25,378 nucleotides of DNA from JBARCX01 sp049794535. Its GTDB lineage: Bacteria > Pseudomonadota > Gammaproteobacteria > Xanthomonadales > Rhodanobacteraceae. The notes beneath the pieces are model-generated. The model ran no database searches, was not told the DNA's origin, and saw only the letters and a list, made by a program, of their open reading frames with translations. Each line of letters opens with the position of its first letter. The first letter of the stretch is position 1. Positions 1-8,033 of this stretch are shown here, one piece after another. Both the position numbers and the translations under genes were made by a program. The DNA lies in assembly GCA_049794535.1 (NCBI GenBank), contig JBARCX010000297.1:1-25378 (forward strand), in the 5' to 3' direction.

Positions 1-202
1 GGTTGGCGTAATCCGCTGGCGGCAAGGCGTGTTTCCAGAAGCCGGCGAAGTCACCCGCCTTGATCAAGGCGACCGACTGCTGCATGGCCTCTTCCGGCGT
101 GCTGCCACCCGACTGTGCGGCCTCTTCCTGATGGTGGCAGGCGGCCAGCGCTAGCACGGCGACGAGCGGCAACAAGATGCGGTGGAGTGAGCGGAAGCGC
201 AT
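1..202 (-). CDS. Putative lipoprotein, N-terminal fragment cut by window edge
   Basis: The reverse strand from the ATG at 202-200 reads 67 codons without a stop and runs off the left edge. The product starts MRFRSLHRILLPLVAVLALAAC, a basic n-region, a hydrophobic core and a lipobox (LAAC) with the acylated cysteine at residue 22, so it should be a lipid-anchored envelope protein. After the cysteine comes a short polar linker (HHQEEAAQSGG) and then a helical stretch beginning STPEEAMQQSVALIKAGDF, which resembles the start of small uncharacterised lipoproteins. No strong ribosome binding site is visible. No function can be given because most of the gene lies outside the window. The lipoprotein signal is seen directly; the exact start is fairly secure because it fits the signal peptide. 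Confidence 0.75.
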   Translation of the reverse strand, partial: MRFRSLHRILLPLVAVLALAACHHQEEAAQSGGSTPEEAMQQSVALIKAGDFAGFWKHALPPADYAN

Positions 203-522
203 GGGGAATCTCGCGTTGAGGGCGCAGGGCGCCGGCGGGATGGCGCGCCCGGCGGGCGCGATGAGCGGGCGGGCAGGTTAAGGGCGGCAATGGCAGCGAG
301 ACAAGGGTCTCGTGCTCAACGTTGGCCGGCACCTGGTAAAAGAAAACCCCGCAGGCTTAGGGCCTCGCGGGGTTCATGCCGGCAGTGCCGGAAAGGAAAT
401 GGCCTTGCCTGCAGCATTTGGAGGTCAGCAGGTGTTGGCGGAGCAGATATTACTTGTCCGTCAAAGTTAAGGCAATACTTTATGTTTGTATTGCTAACTT
501 ACTGATTTATATGAATCAACAA
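203..522. other. Intergenic region of about 320 bp without a gene
   Basis: No convincing coding frame on either strand; open frames here are fragments or shadows of neighbours. The left half is very GC-rich. It contains a small perfect hairpin (CGAGAC, 4-nt loop, GTCTCG at 297-312) and an intrinsic terminator for the phosphatase gene at 337-374. The right part (about 460-520) is AT-rich and holds two further inverted repeats directly after the phosphatase stop codon. Confidence 0.6.
337..374 (-). terminator. Rho-independent terminator downstream of the acid phosphatase gene
   Basis: Arms AACCCCGC (345-352) and GCGGGGTT (367-374) pair perfectly. The stem continues inward with AGGC/GCCT after a one-base bulge. 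On the minus strand the stem is followed by TTTTCTTTT (337-346), the U-rich tract expected for termination of leftward transcription. It lies about 150 bp after the phosphatase stop codon. Confidence 0.8.
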
Positions 523-527
523 TCAGT
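466..527. repeat. Two adjacent inverted repeats at the end of the phosphatase gene
   Basis: First element: GTTA-AG-GCAATAC (466-478) pairs with GTATTGC-TAAC (488-498), with a two-base bulge and a 9-nt loop. Second element: ACTGATT (501-507) pairs with AATCAGT (521-527), and its right arm covers the phosphatase stop codon at 523-525. Neither has a T-tract, so they are not classic terminators. They may be 3'-end stabilising structures or protein sites in a locally AT-rich patch. Confidence 0.5.
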
Positions 528-1431
528 TGTAGCGCAGTGCGTCGATCTTGTCGCGGCGACGCTGCTCGCGCGGTGCGGTCCAGTCATTATTGAACAGGGC
601 CGGCTCCCAAGCACCGTAGGTGGGGTTGGGCAAGACGAACCAGCGTACCCCGATCCACGCCATATAGGGAGCAAGCGCCTGGGTGCGGCCGGCGTCGGTG
701 TTGGCCGGGGTGCTGACGAAATCGCCAAGCTGATCGCCAAACTGCATGAGTACGCGGTATTTGCGGCTGATCAGCTGGCGGCGGCAACTCTTCTCGGTAC
801 CTGCCTGCTCGCAATCCGGCACAAAGGTACCAAGGCCGAGGAAGGCTTCAGGGCCGGAGACTGGCATGCCTACCTTGCGCAGGTTGTCGAGTGTCACTGC
901 GTCCAGGTCTTTGGCGCGATTGGAGACGTAGATCACCGCGATACCGTGCTTCGCCGCGAACTGCGTGAACGCGGCGGCGCCGGGTAGCGCGCGTGCGTTT
1001 TCTTCTTTGCACCATGCCGCCCAATCCGCCTCATTGAACTCGCCGCCGCTCTTGATCAGGCGCGCCTGATAGGGCGAGTTGTCGAGTACGGTTTCATCGA
1101 TATCCAGTACGACGGCGGGTTTGAGCCCTTTGATCGGGGCCACGCGATCGTCCGTCGGCAGCGCGTCCCACTTGGGGTCGTGCAGTGCGGTCAGCAGCTT
1201 TGATTCGGCGTCGCGGTAGGTCTGCAGATAGATCAAGTCGTGTTCGATGGCCGTCTGCGACCAGGCCACCGCATTGAGATTGTCGTCAGCGGGCGTGGTG
1301 ACCGCAGGGGCTGGTGCGACAACGGGTGCCGGCGCGGCGGCGCTGGATTCGGCGTGATGTGCCGCGGGAGCGGATGCGCAGCCAGCGAGCAAGAGAACGG
1401 TGCCCAGAAGTGCGGGCAAGGACTTGGACAT
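523..1431 (-). CDS. Acid phosphatase, lipoprotein e(P4)/class B HAD family
   Basis: 302-residue member of the HAD superfamily IIIB phosphatases (PF03767), related to Haemophilus lipoprotein e(P4), a surface or periplasmic 5'-nucleotidase/acid phosphatase that removes phosphate from nucleotides and other monoesters. Seen: lipoprotein signal MSKSLPALLGTVLLLAGC with acylated Cys18; an Ala/Pro-rich linker to about residue 48; HAD motif I DIDETVLDNS (nucleophile Asp110, acid/base Asp112); motif II YVSNR (Ser170); motif IV GDQLGDF (Asp233, Asp237). The open frame extends 53 codons further upstream, but the start at 1431-1429 is preferred because it gives a proper signal peptide and has AAGG seven bases before the ATG. 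It is divergent from the AI-2E family gene with 152 bp between them and is followed by a terminator at 337-374. Family assignment is firm; the natural substrate is not known. Confidence 0.9.
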   Translation of the reverse strand: MSKSLPALLGTVLLLAGCASAPAAHHAESSAAAPAPVVAPAPAVTTPADDNLNAVAWSQTAIEHDLIYLQTYRDAESKLLTALHDPKWDALPTDDRVAPIKGLKPAVVLDIDETVLDNSPYQARLIKSGGEFNEADWAAWCKEENARALPGAAAFTQFAAKHGIAVIYVSNRAKDLDAVTLDNLRKVGMPVSGPEAFLGLGTFVPDCEQAGTEKSCRRQLISRKYRVLMQFGDQLGDFVSTPANTDAGRTQALAPYMAWIGVRWFVLPNPTYGAWEPALFNNDWTAPREQRRRDKIDALRYN

Positions 1432-1583
1432 GATCAACCTTAGGTAGGCAAAGTGCGGACAATCAGGATCGCTGAAGTTTACGACAGCTATATGTAGAGG
1501 ACAGTCTGGTAAGCGGCCAGGGGTGGCGACCGTCATCGGCTGCTGACAGACTGGGTCAGTCCACATCACCAGCCATCCAGCAC

Positions 1584-2615
1584 ATGTCATCGACCGAACC
1601 TACGCTGCGTATATCTACGCGCGCTATCCAGATGACCAGTTACATACTGGCCGGCATCGCCTTATTACTGACCTTATGGCTGCGCCTGTTGCCGGCGTTA
1701 CTGGCGGCGCTGCTGGTCTACGAGCTGGTGCGTTCGATCACGCCGTTGCTCGGGCGGCGCATTCCGAGCGATCGCGCACGGGTGTTGGTGGTGGCGGTGC
1801 TGGGCGTGGTGGTGGTTGGGCTACTGATTCTTTTGATTCTCGGCGCGATCAGTTTTTTCCGCAGTGAGATTGGCAATCCTGAGTTGCTTTGGCAGCAGCA
1901 ATTGATGCCACTGGTGGAAAAGGCGCGGCAACAATTGCCGACGGCATTGGTCGGCTGGTTGCCGGATAGCGTCGATGAGCTGCGCGTCATGGCATTGGAT
2001 CTGACGCGCAAACACGCGGTGAGCTTGCAGCTGGTGGGCAAGGAGACGGCACGTGCGCTTGTGCACATCATCATCGGGTTGGTGCTGGGGGCCATCGTGG
2101 CGCTTAGTCGCGCGCGGCCGGCACATCAGGTGGGGCCACTGGCTGCGGCCCTGGGGCAACGCTGCGAGCAACTGGCCGATGCGTTTCACAACATCGTGTT
2201 CGCGCAGATCAAGATCTCATTGATCAATACGGCACTCACCGGAATTTTCTTGCTCGGTGTGTTCCCGCTGTGCGGTATCCACGCACCGCTGGCCAAGACG
2301 CTGGTAGTGATTACCTTCATCGTGGGTCTGTTGCCGGTGATCGGCAATCTGATCTCCAACACCGCGATCACCATTGCGGGGTTGTCAGTATGACTGTGGG
2401 TGGGCGTGGTCGCGCTGGGCTTCCTGATCCTGATCCACAAGCTGGAGTACTTCCTCAATGCGCGCATTGTCGGCACACAAATTCGTGCACGCGCTTGGGA
2501 GTTGCTGATCGCCATGCTGGCGATGGAAGCTGCCTTTGGCCTGCCGGGCCTGATCGCCGCGCCGATTTACTACGCCTACCTGAAGAGCGAACTGGAAGCA
2601 GAAAAGCTTCTCTGA
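1584..2615 (+). pseudogene. AI-2E/UPF0118 family membrane protein broken by an in-frame TGA
   Basis: Translation from 1584 gives 269 residues, then TGA at 2391-2393. The same frame continues at once with LWVGVVALGFLILIHKLEYFLNARIVG and ends normally at 2613-2615. Together the parts make about 343 codons, normal for the AI-2E transporter/UPF0118 family (PF01594, YdiK-like), polytopic inner-membrane proteins. Seen: paired N-terminal hydrophobic segments (about residues 18-45 and 65-92), a polar region (about 95-145), then further membrane segments. The typical HKLEYFLNARIVG block near the C terminus lies after the stop. The upstream part should lack the last conserved membrane segments. The downstream part has a possible GTG at 2400 but no evident ribosome binding site. 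One substitution (for example TCA to TGA) explains it; a sequencing error is equally possible. Start 1584 has no clear Shine-Dalgarno; 1632 is an alternative. Confidence 0.85.
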
Positions 2616-2657
2616 GCGGGAACTTGCGGTTTAGCCGCTCGCCGCCACCCTCTGAAA

Positions 2658-2832
2658 ATTACGATTGCACATGACAAAAGTCATGTTGCGTTAAGATTTT
2701 GTGCATGTTACACATGGAAATGGCATGAATTTACGATTAATTGGATAGATATTTGCGTTTGACGTAAATTCATGCCTTTCACGGTGGCGCGGTCCTGGGA
2801 AATTGCGCCGCTTGCATGACATTACGATTTAG
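2658..2832 (+). promoter_or_regulatory. Palindrome- and repeat-rich control region upstream of the TonB receptor gene
   Basis: AT-rich intergenic DNA with nested symmetry. A perfect 14-bp inverted repeat pairs GGCATGAATTTACG (2722-2735) with CGTAAATTCATGCC (2763-2776) over a 27-nt spacer. A direct copy of the same motif, GCATGACATTACGATTTA (2814-2831), matches 2723-2740 at 15 of 18 positions and ends on the ribosome binding site. Two more palindromes lie upstream: ACATGACAAAAGTCATGT (2669-2686) and CATGTTACACATG (2704-2716). The core ATTACGATT also occurs at 2658-2666. Such spacing suggests operator sites for a dimeric regulator, or an mRNA leader structure. No Fur-box-like sequence and no convincing -35/-10 pair was recognised. 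Confidence 0.5.
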
Positions 2833-2844
2833 GGGAAACACTTA

Positions 2845-5697
2845 ATGATGAAGTCCAAGCTTACGGCTGCCGTTCTGGTGGCCTTGGCGTGCGGTTGTTC
2901 GGTTGCCTATGCCGAAAATGCGCCGGTCAATACTTCTGTGTCCATGCAGCAGGACGCACCGGCCACACAAGATGCGAGTCAGAGCCAGCAGGCCGACGGG
3001 AAAAACACCAAGAAGCTGGAGACGGTCACAGTCACCGGCTCGCTGATCCCGCAGACGCAGATCGAAACGGCGACACCCACCATCACCATCACCGCGCAAG
3101 ACATGAAGGCGCGCGGCTTCACGACGGTGGCTGAGGCTTTGCAGCAGTCGTCGTTCGCCACGGGCAGCGTGCAGGGCGCACAGACCTCGGCATCGTTCAC
3201 CCAGGGCGCGCAGACACTGAGCATGTTCGGCTTGCCGGTCGGCTTCGTGAAGTACTTGATCGATGGCCGCCCGATGGGCAACTTCCCAGGCCTGTACAAC
3301 GGCAGTGATGCGTTCAATAACTTGAGCGGCATCCCGATGGATATGGTCGACCATATCGACATCTTGCCGGGTGGCCAGTCTTCGCTGTATGGCTCCGACG
3401 CCATTGCGGGCGTGATCAACATCGTGCTGAAGAAGCACATCGATGCGCCCACGGTTGATGTGCGCTACGGCTGGCACAAAGATGGTGGTGGTGCCGATCG
3501 TCGCGTAAGCGCTGCCGATAGCTTCAGCGCTGGCAAATTCAACGTGCTGGTTGGCGCGCAGTTCGAGAGCACGCAACCGATCTGGGGATTTGACCGGAAC
3601 CTGACCAAGCAGTATTTCACCCAGGGCACGAGTGCCCCAGTCGCGGGTCGCGACTATCTGGTCAACAGCGGTAGCGGCAAGGGGTATCTCTTCGAGGACC
3701 CGAACAACTGCGCCAATGTTTCTGGCCAGTTCGGTGGCACCGAAGCCAAGCAGTACCGGAAAAATTCGGGTTACTACTGCGGCTCGATGTATAGCCCGGG
3801 TTACAAAACGATCGCCAATAGCGATAAGACGGCCAACGTGTACACGCACGCCACGTTTGACGTCAACGATAACCTGCAACTTTATGGCGACCTGCTCTAC
3901 AACTACGAAGAGCAGAAGTACTCACCAGGCTCCAGCTATACCTGGTGGGGTACGGCGACTGACTTTGGCAAAATCTACGATAAGAATTTGGGCGACTACG
4001 TAAACCTGCAGCGCGCGTTCTCGCCGGAGGACGTGGGCGGCTACAAGAACATCATGAATAAGCAGTACGAGAATTCGTACATGCTGACCTTGGGTGGTAA
4101 GGGTACGTTTGGCCAGTCGAACTGGGATTACGACCTCGGGTTCACCCATTCGGATGATCAGTTGCAGTCGCGTAACTTTCAGCGCTTCGCTGCTCCCATC
4201 GATGCTTACTTCGAACAGCATGTGCTGGGGCCGCAATTGGGCATGCACGGCGCATATCCGATTTACGCCCCGAACTATGCGGCGTTCTATTCGCCGATGT
4301 CACCGTCGGATTTCGACAGCTTCACCGGATACACGAATACCAACGCTAAGACCTGGGACAACATGCTGCGTGGTCAGCTAACCAATGCCTCGTTGTTCGC
4401 ACTGCCGGGCGGTGATGCTGGTCTCGCGGTGGTCGTTGAGGGTGGTAATCAAGGCTGGTCTTATGTGCCCGATGCGCGTCTGCTTAATGGCGATGTCTGG
4501 GGTATGACCGATGTGCAGGGCGCCGGTCATCGTTCACGCTATGCCGCTACCACGGAAATCCGGTTGCCGCTGCTCAGTCAGCTGACGCTCGATGCTTCTG
4601 GTCGCTATGACAGCTACAACGTATCCGGCAAGGACGTTAGCCACGGCACCTATAACCTGGGTATCGAATATCGTCCGTTCGATTCGCTGCTGCTGCGTGG
4701 CAAGTACGGCACCGCGTTCAAGGCGCCGACCCTGGCCGACGAGTATCAGGGCCAGAGCGGCTATTACAGTTTTGTACCCGACTATCTCAACTGTGCCCGT
4801 ATGGGCTTTGGGCCTGACAACGTCGCCAATTGCAAAGCGCCGTACAACAACGCGCAATACTTCGGTGAGCAATCGGGTAACACCGCTTTGAAGCCGATTA
4901 CCGCCAAGGTGTGGAGCTACGGTGTGGTCTGGGCACCGATTCCGAAGATGTCGGTGAGCGTGGACTACCTGCACTGGAGTATCAGCAACGAGGTCAACAT
5001 CGAGAGTGCGGACAACTTGTCCAGGACGGAATACCTGTGCTCGGTTGGCACACTCGACATGAACTCGCCGACCTGCCAAAACGCGTATGCCAAGATCGTT
5101 CGCGATACGTCGACCACGCCGGGCCTGGTGGGCGATATCCAGACGATCTATACGCCCAAGGTCAACGTGTCTAACGAGCAGGTGAATGCCATCACGGCAA
5201 ACTTCAGCTACGTGCAGGATATTGGACAGTTCGGTCAGCTGGCTTTTGCAACGTCGTATAGCAATGTGCTCAAGCACACCCAGCAGTTGTACCCGGGCGA
5301 CCCAGTGGTCGACTTGTTGCGTCACCCGTACTACAGCACTGACTTCAAGACCAAGATGAACGGTTCGCTGACCTGGAGTCTGGACCAGTGGAGCGTCACG
5401 GCTTACGCCAATCGCTTTGGTCGTACGCCGAATTATCTCTCGACGCAATACGACAACTATGCCCATGCGGGTACCGGCAAGCTGCCAGCATGGACGCTGT
5501 ACAACCTTAGCGTGACCTACAACCCGATCAAGGACCTTGCACTGTCGTTCATGGTCAACAACGTGTTCAACAAAATGCCGCCGTTGGATCGCAGCTATCC
5601 CGGCACCACCAGTACGCCGTACGACACATCGAACTACAACGTGTTCGGTCGTGCGATGTACCTGGAGGCGAACTACAAGTTCGGTAGCACCAAGTAA
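2845..5697 (+). CDS. TonB-dependent outer membrane receptor
   Basis: 950-residue TonB-dependent receptor: an outer membrane beta-barrel with an N-terminal plug that imports a ligand using energy from TonB-ExbB-ExbD. Seen: a Sec signal peptide with likely cleavage after AYA at residue 23; a Gln-rich linker; a TonB-box-like segment ETVTVTGS (about 59-66); a plug domain (about 75-195) ending with the conserved YGSDAIAGVINIVLKK pattern; and a long barrel rich in alternating aromatic strands. The C terminus reads YLEANYKFGSTK, so the usual terminal aromatic is followed by a four-residue tail. Start: ATGATG at 2845 preceded by AGGGG (2831-2835). The length fits the large receptors abundant in Xanthomonadales. 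No neighbour reveals the ligand; iron-siderophore, oligosaccharide or peptide cargo are all possible. The gene stands alone, between a repeat-rich leader and a strong terminator. Confidence 0.95.
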   Translation: MMKSKLTAAVLVALACGCSVAYAENAPVNTSVSMQQDAPATQDASQSQQADGKNTKKLETVTVTGSLIPQTQIETATPTITITAQDMKARGFTTVAEALQQSSFATGSVQGAQTSASFTQGAQTLSMFGLPVGFVKYLIDGRPMGNFPGLYNGSDAFNNLSGIPMDMVDHIDILPGGQSSLYGSDAIAGVINIVLKKHIDAPTVDVRYGWHKDGGGADRRVSAADSFSAGKFNVLVGAQFESTQPIWGFDRNLTKQYFTQGTSAPVAGRDYLVNSGSGKGYLFEDPNNCANVSGQFGGTEAKQYRKNSGYYCGSMYSPGYKTIANSDKTANVYTHATFDVNDNLQLYGDLLYNYEEQKYSPGSSYTWWGTATDFGKIYDKNLGDYVNLQRAFSPEDVGGYKNIMNKQYENSYMLTLGGKGTFGQSNWDYDLGFTHSDDQLQSRNFQRFAAPIDAYFEQHVLGPQLGMHGAYPIYAPNYAAFYSPMSPSDFDSFTGYTNTNAKTWDNMLRGQLTNASLFALPGGDAGLAVVVEGGNQGWSYVPDARLLNGDVWGMTDVQGAGHRSRYAATTEIRLPLLSQLTLDASGRYDSYNVSGKDVSHGTYNLGIEYRPFDSLLLRGKYGTAFKAPTLADEYQGQSGYYSFVPDYLNCARMGFGPDNVANCKAPYNNAQYFGEQSGNTALKPITAKVWSYGVVWAPIPKMSVSVDYLHWSISNEVNIESADNLSRTEYLCSVGTLDMNSPTCQNAYAKIVRDTSTTPGLVGDIQTIYTPKVNVSNEQVNAITANFSYVQDIGQFGQLAFATSYSNVLKHTQQLYPGDPVVDLLRHPYYSTDFKTKMNGSLTWSLDQWSVTAYANRFGRTPNYLSTQYDNYAHAGTGKLPAWTLYNLSVTYNPIKDLALSFMVNNVFNKMPPLDRSYPGTTSTPYDTSNYNVFGRAMYLEANYKFGSTK

Positions 5698-5698
5698 G

Positions 5699-5713
5699 CA
5701 TCAAGTCTTGATG
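5699..5713. repeat. Small perfect palindrome just after the receptor stop codon
   Basis: CATCAAG (5699-5705), one central T, then CTTGATG (5707-5713), beginning one base after the stop codon of the TonB receptor gene. It sits just before the main terminator stem and may add to 3'-end structure. Confidence 0.45.
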
Positions 5714-5723
5714 GCGTAAACCA

Positions 5724-5751
5724 ACGGCCCCGCTTTGGCGGGGCCGTTTTT
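5724..5751 (+). terminator. Strong rho-independent terminator after the TonB receptor
   Basis: ACGGCCCCGC (5724-5733), loop TTTG, GCGGGGCCGT (5738-5747), followed by a run of five T (5747-5751). The 10-bp GC-rich perfect stem plus T-tract is a textbook intrinsic terminator for rightward transcription. It could also help stop leftward transcription from the convergent rep gene, although the minus-strand T-tract is weak. Confidence 0.92.
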
Positions 5752-5819
5752 GTATCAGGGAAAGCACCGAGCTTTGTTCTATAGCGAAGATGGGCGCGTG
5801 CGTGCTTGGAATCGACAGA

Positions 5820-7802
5820 TCAATTGCCTGCGAGCATGGCCGCGATCTTCGCCATGTGCGATTCAGCGGTTTCGCGCACCACTTCCTTATCGGCTTCCGG
5901 ATCTTTACCTTGCCAGTGCAGGTCGTCTTGGGGAAGTTCGTGCAGGAATCGGCTGGGTTGGTTGTTGTGGACTTCGCCGTAACGTTTCGTCTTGGCTGAC
6001 CACGACAGCGTGAGCAATTCCTTGGCGCGGGTGATACCCACGTACATCAGGCGGCGTTCTTCGTCGATACGGCCTTCGTCGAGTGCGCCTTCGTGTGGCA
6101 ACGTGCCGTCCTCGCAGCCAACGATGAAGACGAAGCGGAACTCCAGCCCTTTGGCTGCATGCAGAGTCATCATGCGCACCGCGTTGCCGGGTTCGTCGCG
6201 GTCGGCATGGCTGAGCAGGGAGAGCTGGGCAGCGAGGTCGCCCGCGCTGTTGTTGCCCTTCTGCATGGCGCGGAACCAGTCGGCGAGTTCGCGCAGGTTA
6301 CCGAGCTTGCGCTCGCGCACGGCGGCATCGGTGGTGGTAGCGGCGATTTGCGCGGCATAACCGGTGCGCTTGAGAATCAACTCAACCAGATCGGCGGCGC
6401 TCTCGTGCAGCGAAGCGCTGCGTAGTTCGTCGAGCAATTCGGAGAACGCTGCCAGCGCAGCGGCCGGGCGCGGCGTGAGCTGGCGTAGCACGCTGTCGCT
6501 GCGAATGGCATCGAGTAGTGAGCTGTGTCTGCTCTGCGCGAACTGGCCGAGTTTCTCTAGTGTGGTCGAGCCGATCTCGCGCTTCGGCACATTCACAATG
6601 CGCAGAAAGGCGGCGTCATCACTGGGGTTGGTCAGTAGGCGCAGGTAGCACAGCAGATCCTTCACTTCGGCACGATCGAGGAAGCTCAGCGCGCCAGTGA
6701 GGTGATAGGGGATGCGTGCCAGGCGCAGCGCTTTCTCCAGCGGGCGTGCCTGAAAGTTGCCGCGATAGAGGATGGCGATATCGTGCCAACGCGCCTTGTG
6801 CTTTTCCGCCAGGGTGGTGGTGATTGCCGCTACGCGCTCGGCCTCGTGCTCGGCTTCTTTGCACTCCAGTACGCGGATCGGCGCGCCTTCCGGGTGCTCG
6901 CTCCACAGTTTCTTTTCGTGCAGATGTGGATTGTTCGCGATCAGCTTGTTCGCGGCGCGTAGGATGCGCTTACCGCAGCGGTAGTTCTGCTCCAGCTTGA
7001 TCACACGCAGCTCGGGCCAGTCGCGGCCAAGCTGATCGATGTTTTCCGGGTTCGCGCCACGCCACGCGTAGATCGACTGATCGTCGTCGCCTACGCAGGT
7101 GATACGGCCGCGCTCACCGGTCAGTACTTTGAGCAGACGGTACTGCGCGTCGTTCGTATCCTGGTATTCGTCCACCAACAGATAGCGCAGGCGCTCACGC
7201 CAGGCATCACGGCACTCTGCGTCGGACTCGAGAATGCGTAGAGGCAGTCGAATCAAGTCGTCGAAATCGACCGCATTGAACGCGGCAAGGCGCTGTTGGT
7301 ACATGTCATAGATGGTTGCCGCCTCGATCTCGCGCGGGCTGCGTGCAGCGGCTAGGGCCTCCTCTGGCGAAAGGCCTGCATTCTTCGCACGACTCAACAG
7401 ATTGCGGATACCGAACAGCACATCGGGCTTTATGCCCTTCGGGGCGAGTTCCTTGACGATGACTTCGCTGTCATCCGCATCGAGCACCGAGAAGCCGCGA
7501 CGCAGGCCGGCACGTGCATGTTCGATCTGCAGAAACTTCAAGCCCAGCGCGTGGAACGTACACACGGTAAGCGCTTTGGCGTCTTCACTACTGATCAGTT
7601 TGGCAACACGCTCGCGCATTTCGCGCGCGGCCTTGTTGGTGAAGGTGATCGCGGCAATCTTTGATGCAGCCAGCTTCCGCCGCTCAATCAGATGGGCAAT
7701 CTTCTGGGTGATGACCGAGGTTTTGCCGGAGCCTGCGCCGGCAAGCACGAGCAGCGGGCCGTCACAGTGTTCGACGGCGGCCAATTGTTGCGGATTGAGC
7801 AT
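5820..7802 (-). CDS. rep: ATP-dependent DNA helicase Rep (UvrD/Rep family, SF1)
   Basis: 660-residue superfamily 1 helicase, a 3'-to-5' translocase that helps replication forks pass nucleoprotein blocks and supports restart. Seen: Q-motif-like start LNPQQLAAVE; Walker A GAGSGKT (22-28); motif Ia TFTNKAAREM; motif II DEYQD (211-215); motif III GDDDQSIYAWRGA (238-250); motif IV QNYRCGKRIL; motif V MTLHAAKGLEF; motif VI YVGITRAKE. The frame is open 44 codons upstream, but the ATG at 7802 gives the start expected from E. coli Rep (MRLNPGQQQAVE). No strong Shine-Dalgarno precedes it, so the start rests on homology. Length is close to the roughly 670 residues of Rep and shorter than UvrD. It is convergent with the TonB receptor gene and shares the intervening terminator region. 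Confidence 0.93.
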   Translation of the reverse strand: MLNPQQLAAVEHCDGPLLVLAGAGSGKTSVITQKIAHLIERRKLAASKIAAITFTNKAAREMRERVAKLISSEDAKALTVCTFHALGLKFLQIEHARAGLRRGFSVLDADDSEVIVKELAPKGIKPDVLFGIRNLLSRAKNAGLSPEEALAAARSPREIEAATIYDMYQQRLAAFNAVDFDDLIRLPLRILESDAECRDAWRERLRYLLVDEYQDTNDAQYRLLKVLTGERGRITCVGDDDQSIYAWRGANPENIDQLGRDWPELRVIKLEQNYRCGKRILRAANKLIANNPHLHEKKLWSEHPEGAPIRVLECKEAEHEAERVAAITTTLAEKHKARWHDIAILYRGNFQARPLEKALRLARIPYHLTGALSFLDRAEVKDLLCYLRLLTNPSDDAAFLRIVNVPKREIGSTTLEKLGQFAQSRHSSLLDAIRSDSVLRQLTPRPAAALAAFSELLDELRSASLHESAADLVELILKRTGYAAQIAATTTDAAVRERKLGNLRELADWFRAMQKGNNSAGDLAAQLSLLSHADRDEPGNAVRMMTLHAAKGLEFRFVFIVGCEDGTLPHEGALDEGRIDEERRLMYVGITRAKELLTLSWSAKTKRYGEVHNNQPSRFLHELPQDDLHWQGKDPEADKEVVRETAESHMAKIAAMLAGN

Positions 7803-7966
7803 GCAGCGTGCGGGCAGAGTGGAGGCGCGTTGCGCGGTGCACGATGGTAGCAAATTGGGTGGGCGGGGGTCGGAGGTGTATGCCCCTGCCGCCAGATTTG
7901 AGCCTGGTAGCAGGGGATGGTGCTTGGGGGCCAACCGATGCTAAGCGCCCAAATTTTGCGAGGCAG

Positions 7967-8033
7967 TTGACCAGAACGCGTTTAGTCCAAAGGGGACAAC
8001 CACTTCAGGTAGCACGCCTGGTCAAGCATGCTT
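7967..8033. repeat. Inverted repeat and palindrome between yfdX-like gene and rep
   Basis: TTGACCAG (7967-7974) pairs with CTGGTCAA (8018-8025) across a 43-nt spacer. The palindrome AAGCATGCTT (8024-8033) runs into the stop codon of the YfdX-family gene (8032-8034). No T-tract follows on either strand. The rest of the 229-bp gap (7803-8031) shows no promoter that I can support. Confidence 0.4.

Noticed and set aside
51..332. 93-residue minus-strand open frame at the left edge
   Set aside because: Pro/Arg/His-rich shadow. The adjacent frame starting at 202 has a proper lipoprotein signal peptide and is the real gene.
1432..1590. Longer N terminus of the acid phosphatase (53 extra codons)
   Set aside because: It would bury the lipoprotein signal peptide inside the protein; the internal ATG has a good ribosome binding site.
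2391..2393. Selenocysteine reading of the TGA in the AI-2E family gene
   Set aside because: This family is not known for selenoproteins, and I see no convincing bacterial SECIS-like stem-loop right after the codon. A nonsense mutation or sequencing error is simpler.
2842..3879. 345-residue open frame on the minus strand, and a similar one at 4534-5466
   Set aside because: Both lie antisense within the TonB receptor gene. Their translations are Arg/Ala/His-rich with no domain pattern, as expected of shadow frames in GC-rich codon usage, while the receptor frame has full family features.
7803..7934. 44-codon N-terminal extension of Rep helicase
   Set aside because: The extension is Pro/Ser-rich without homology to Rep. 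The family start MLNPQQ is at 7802.
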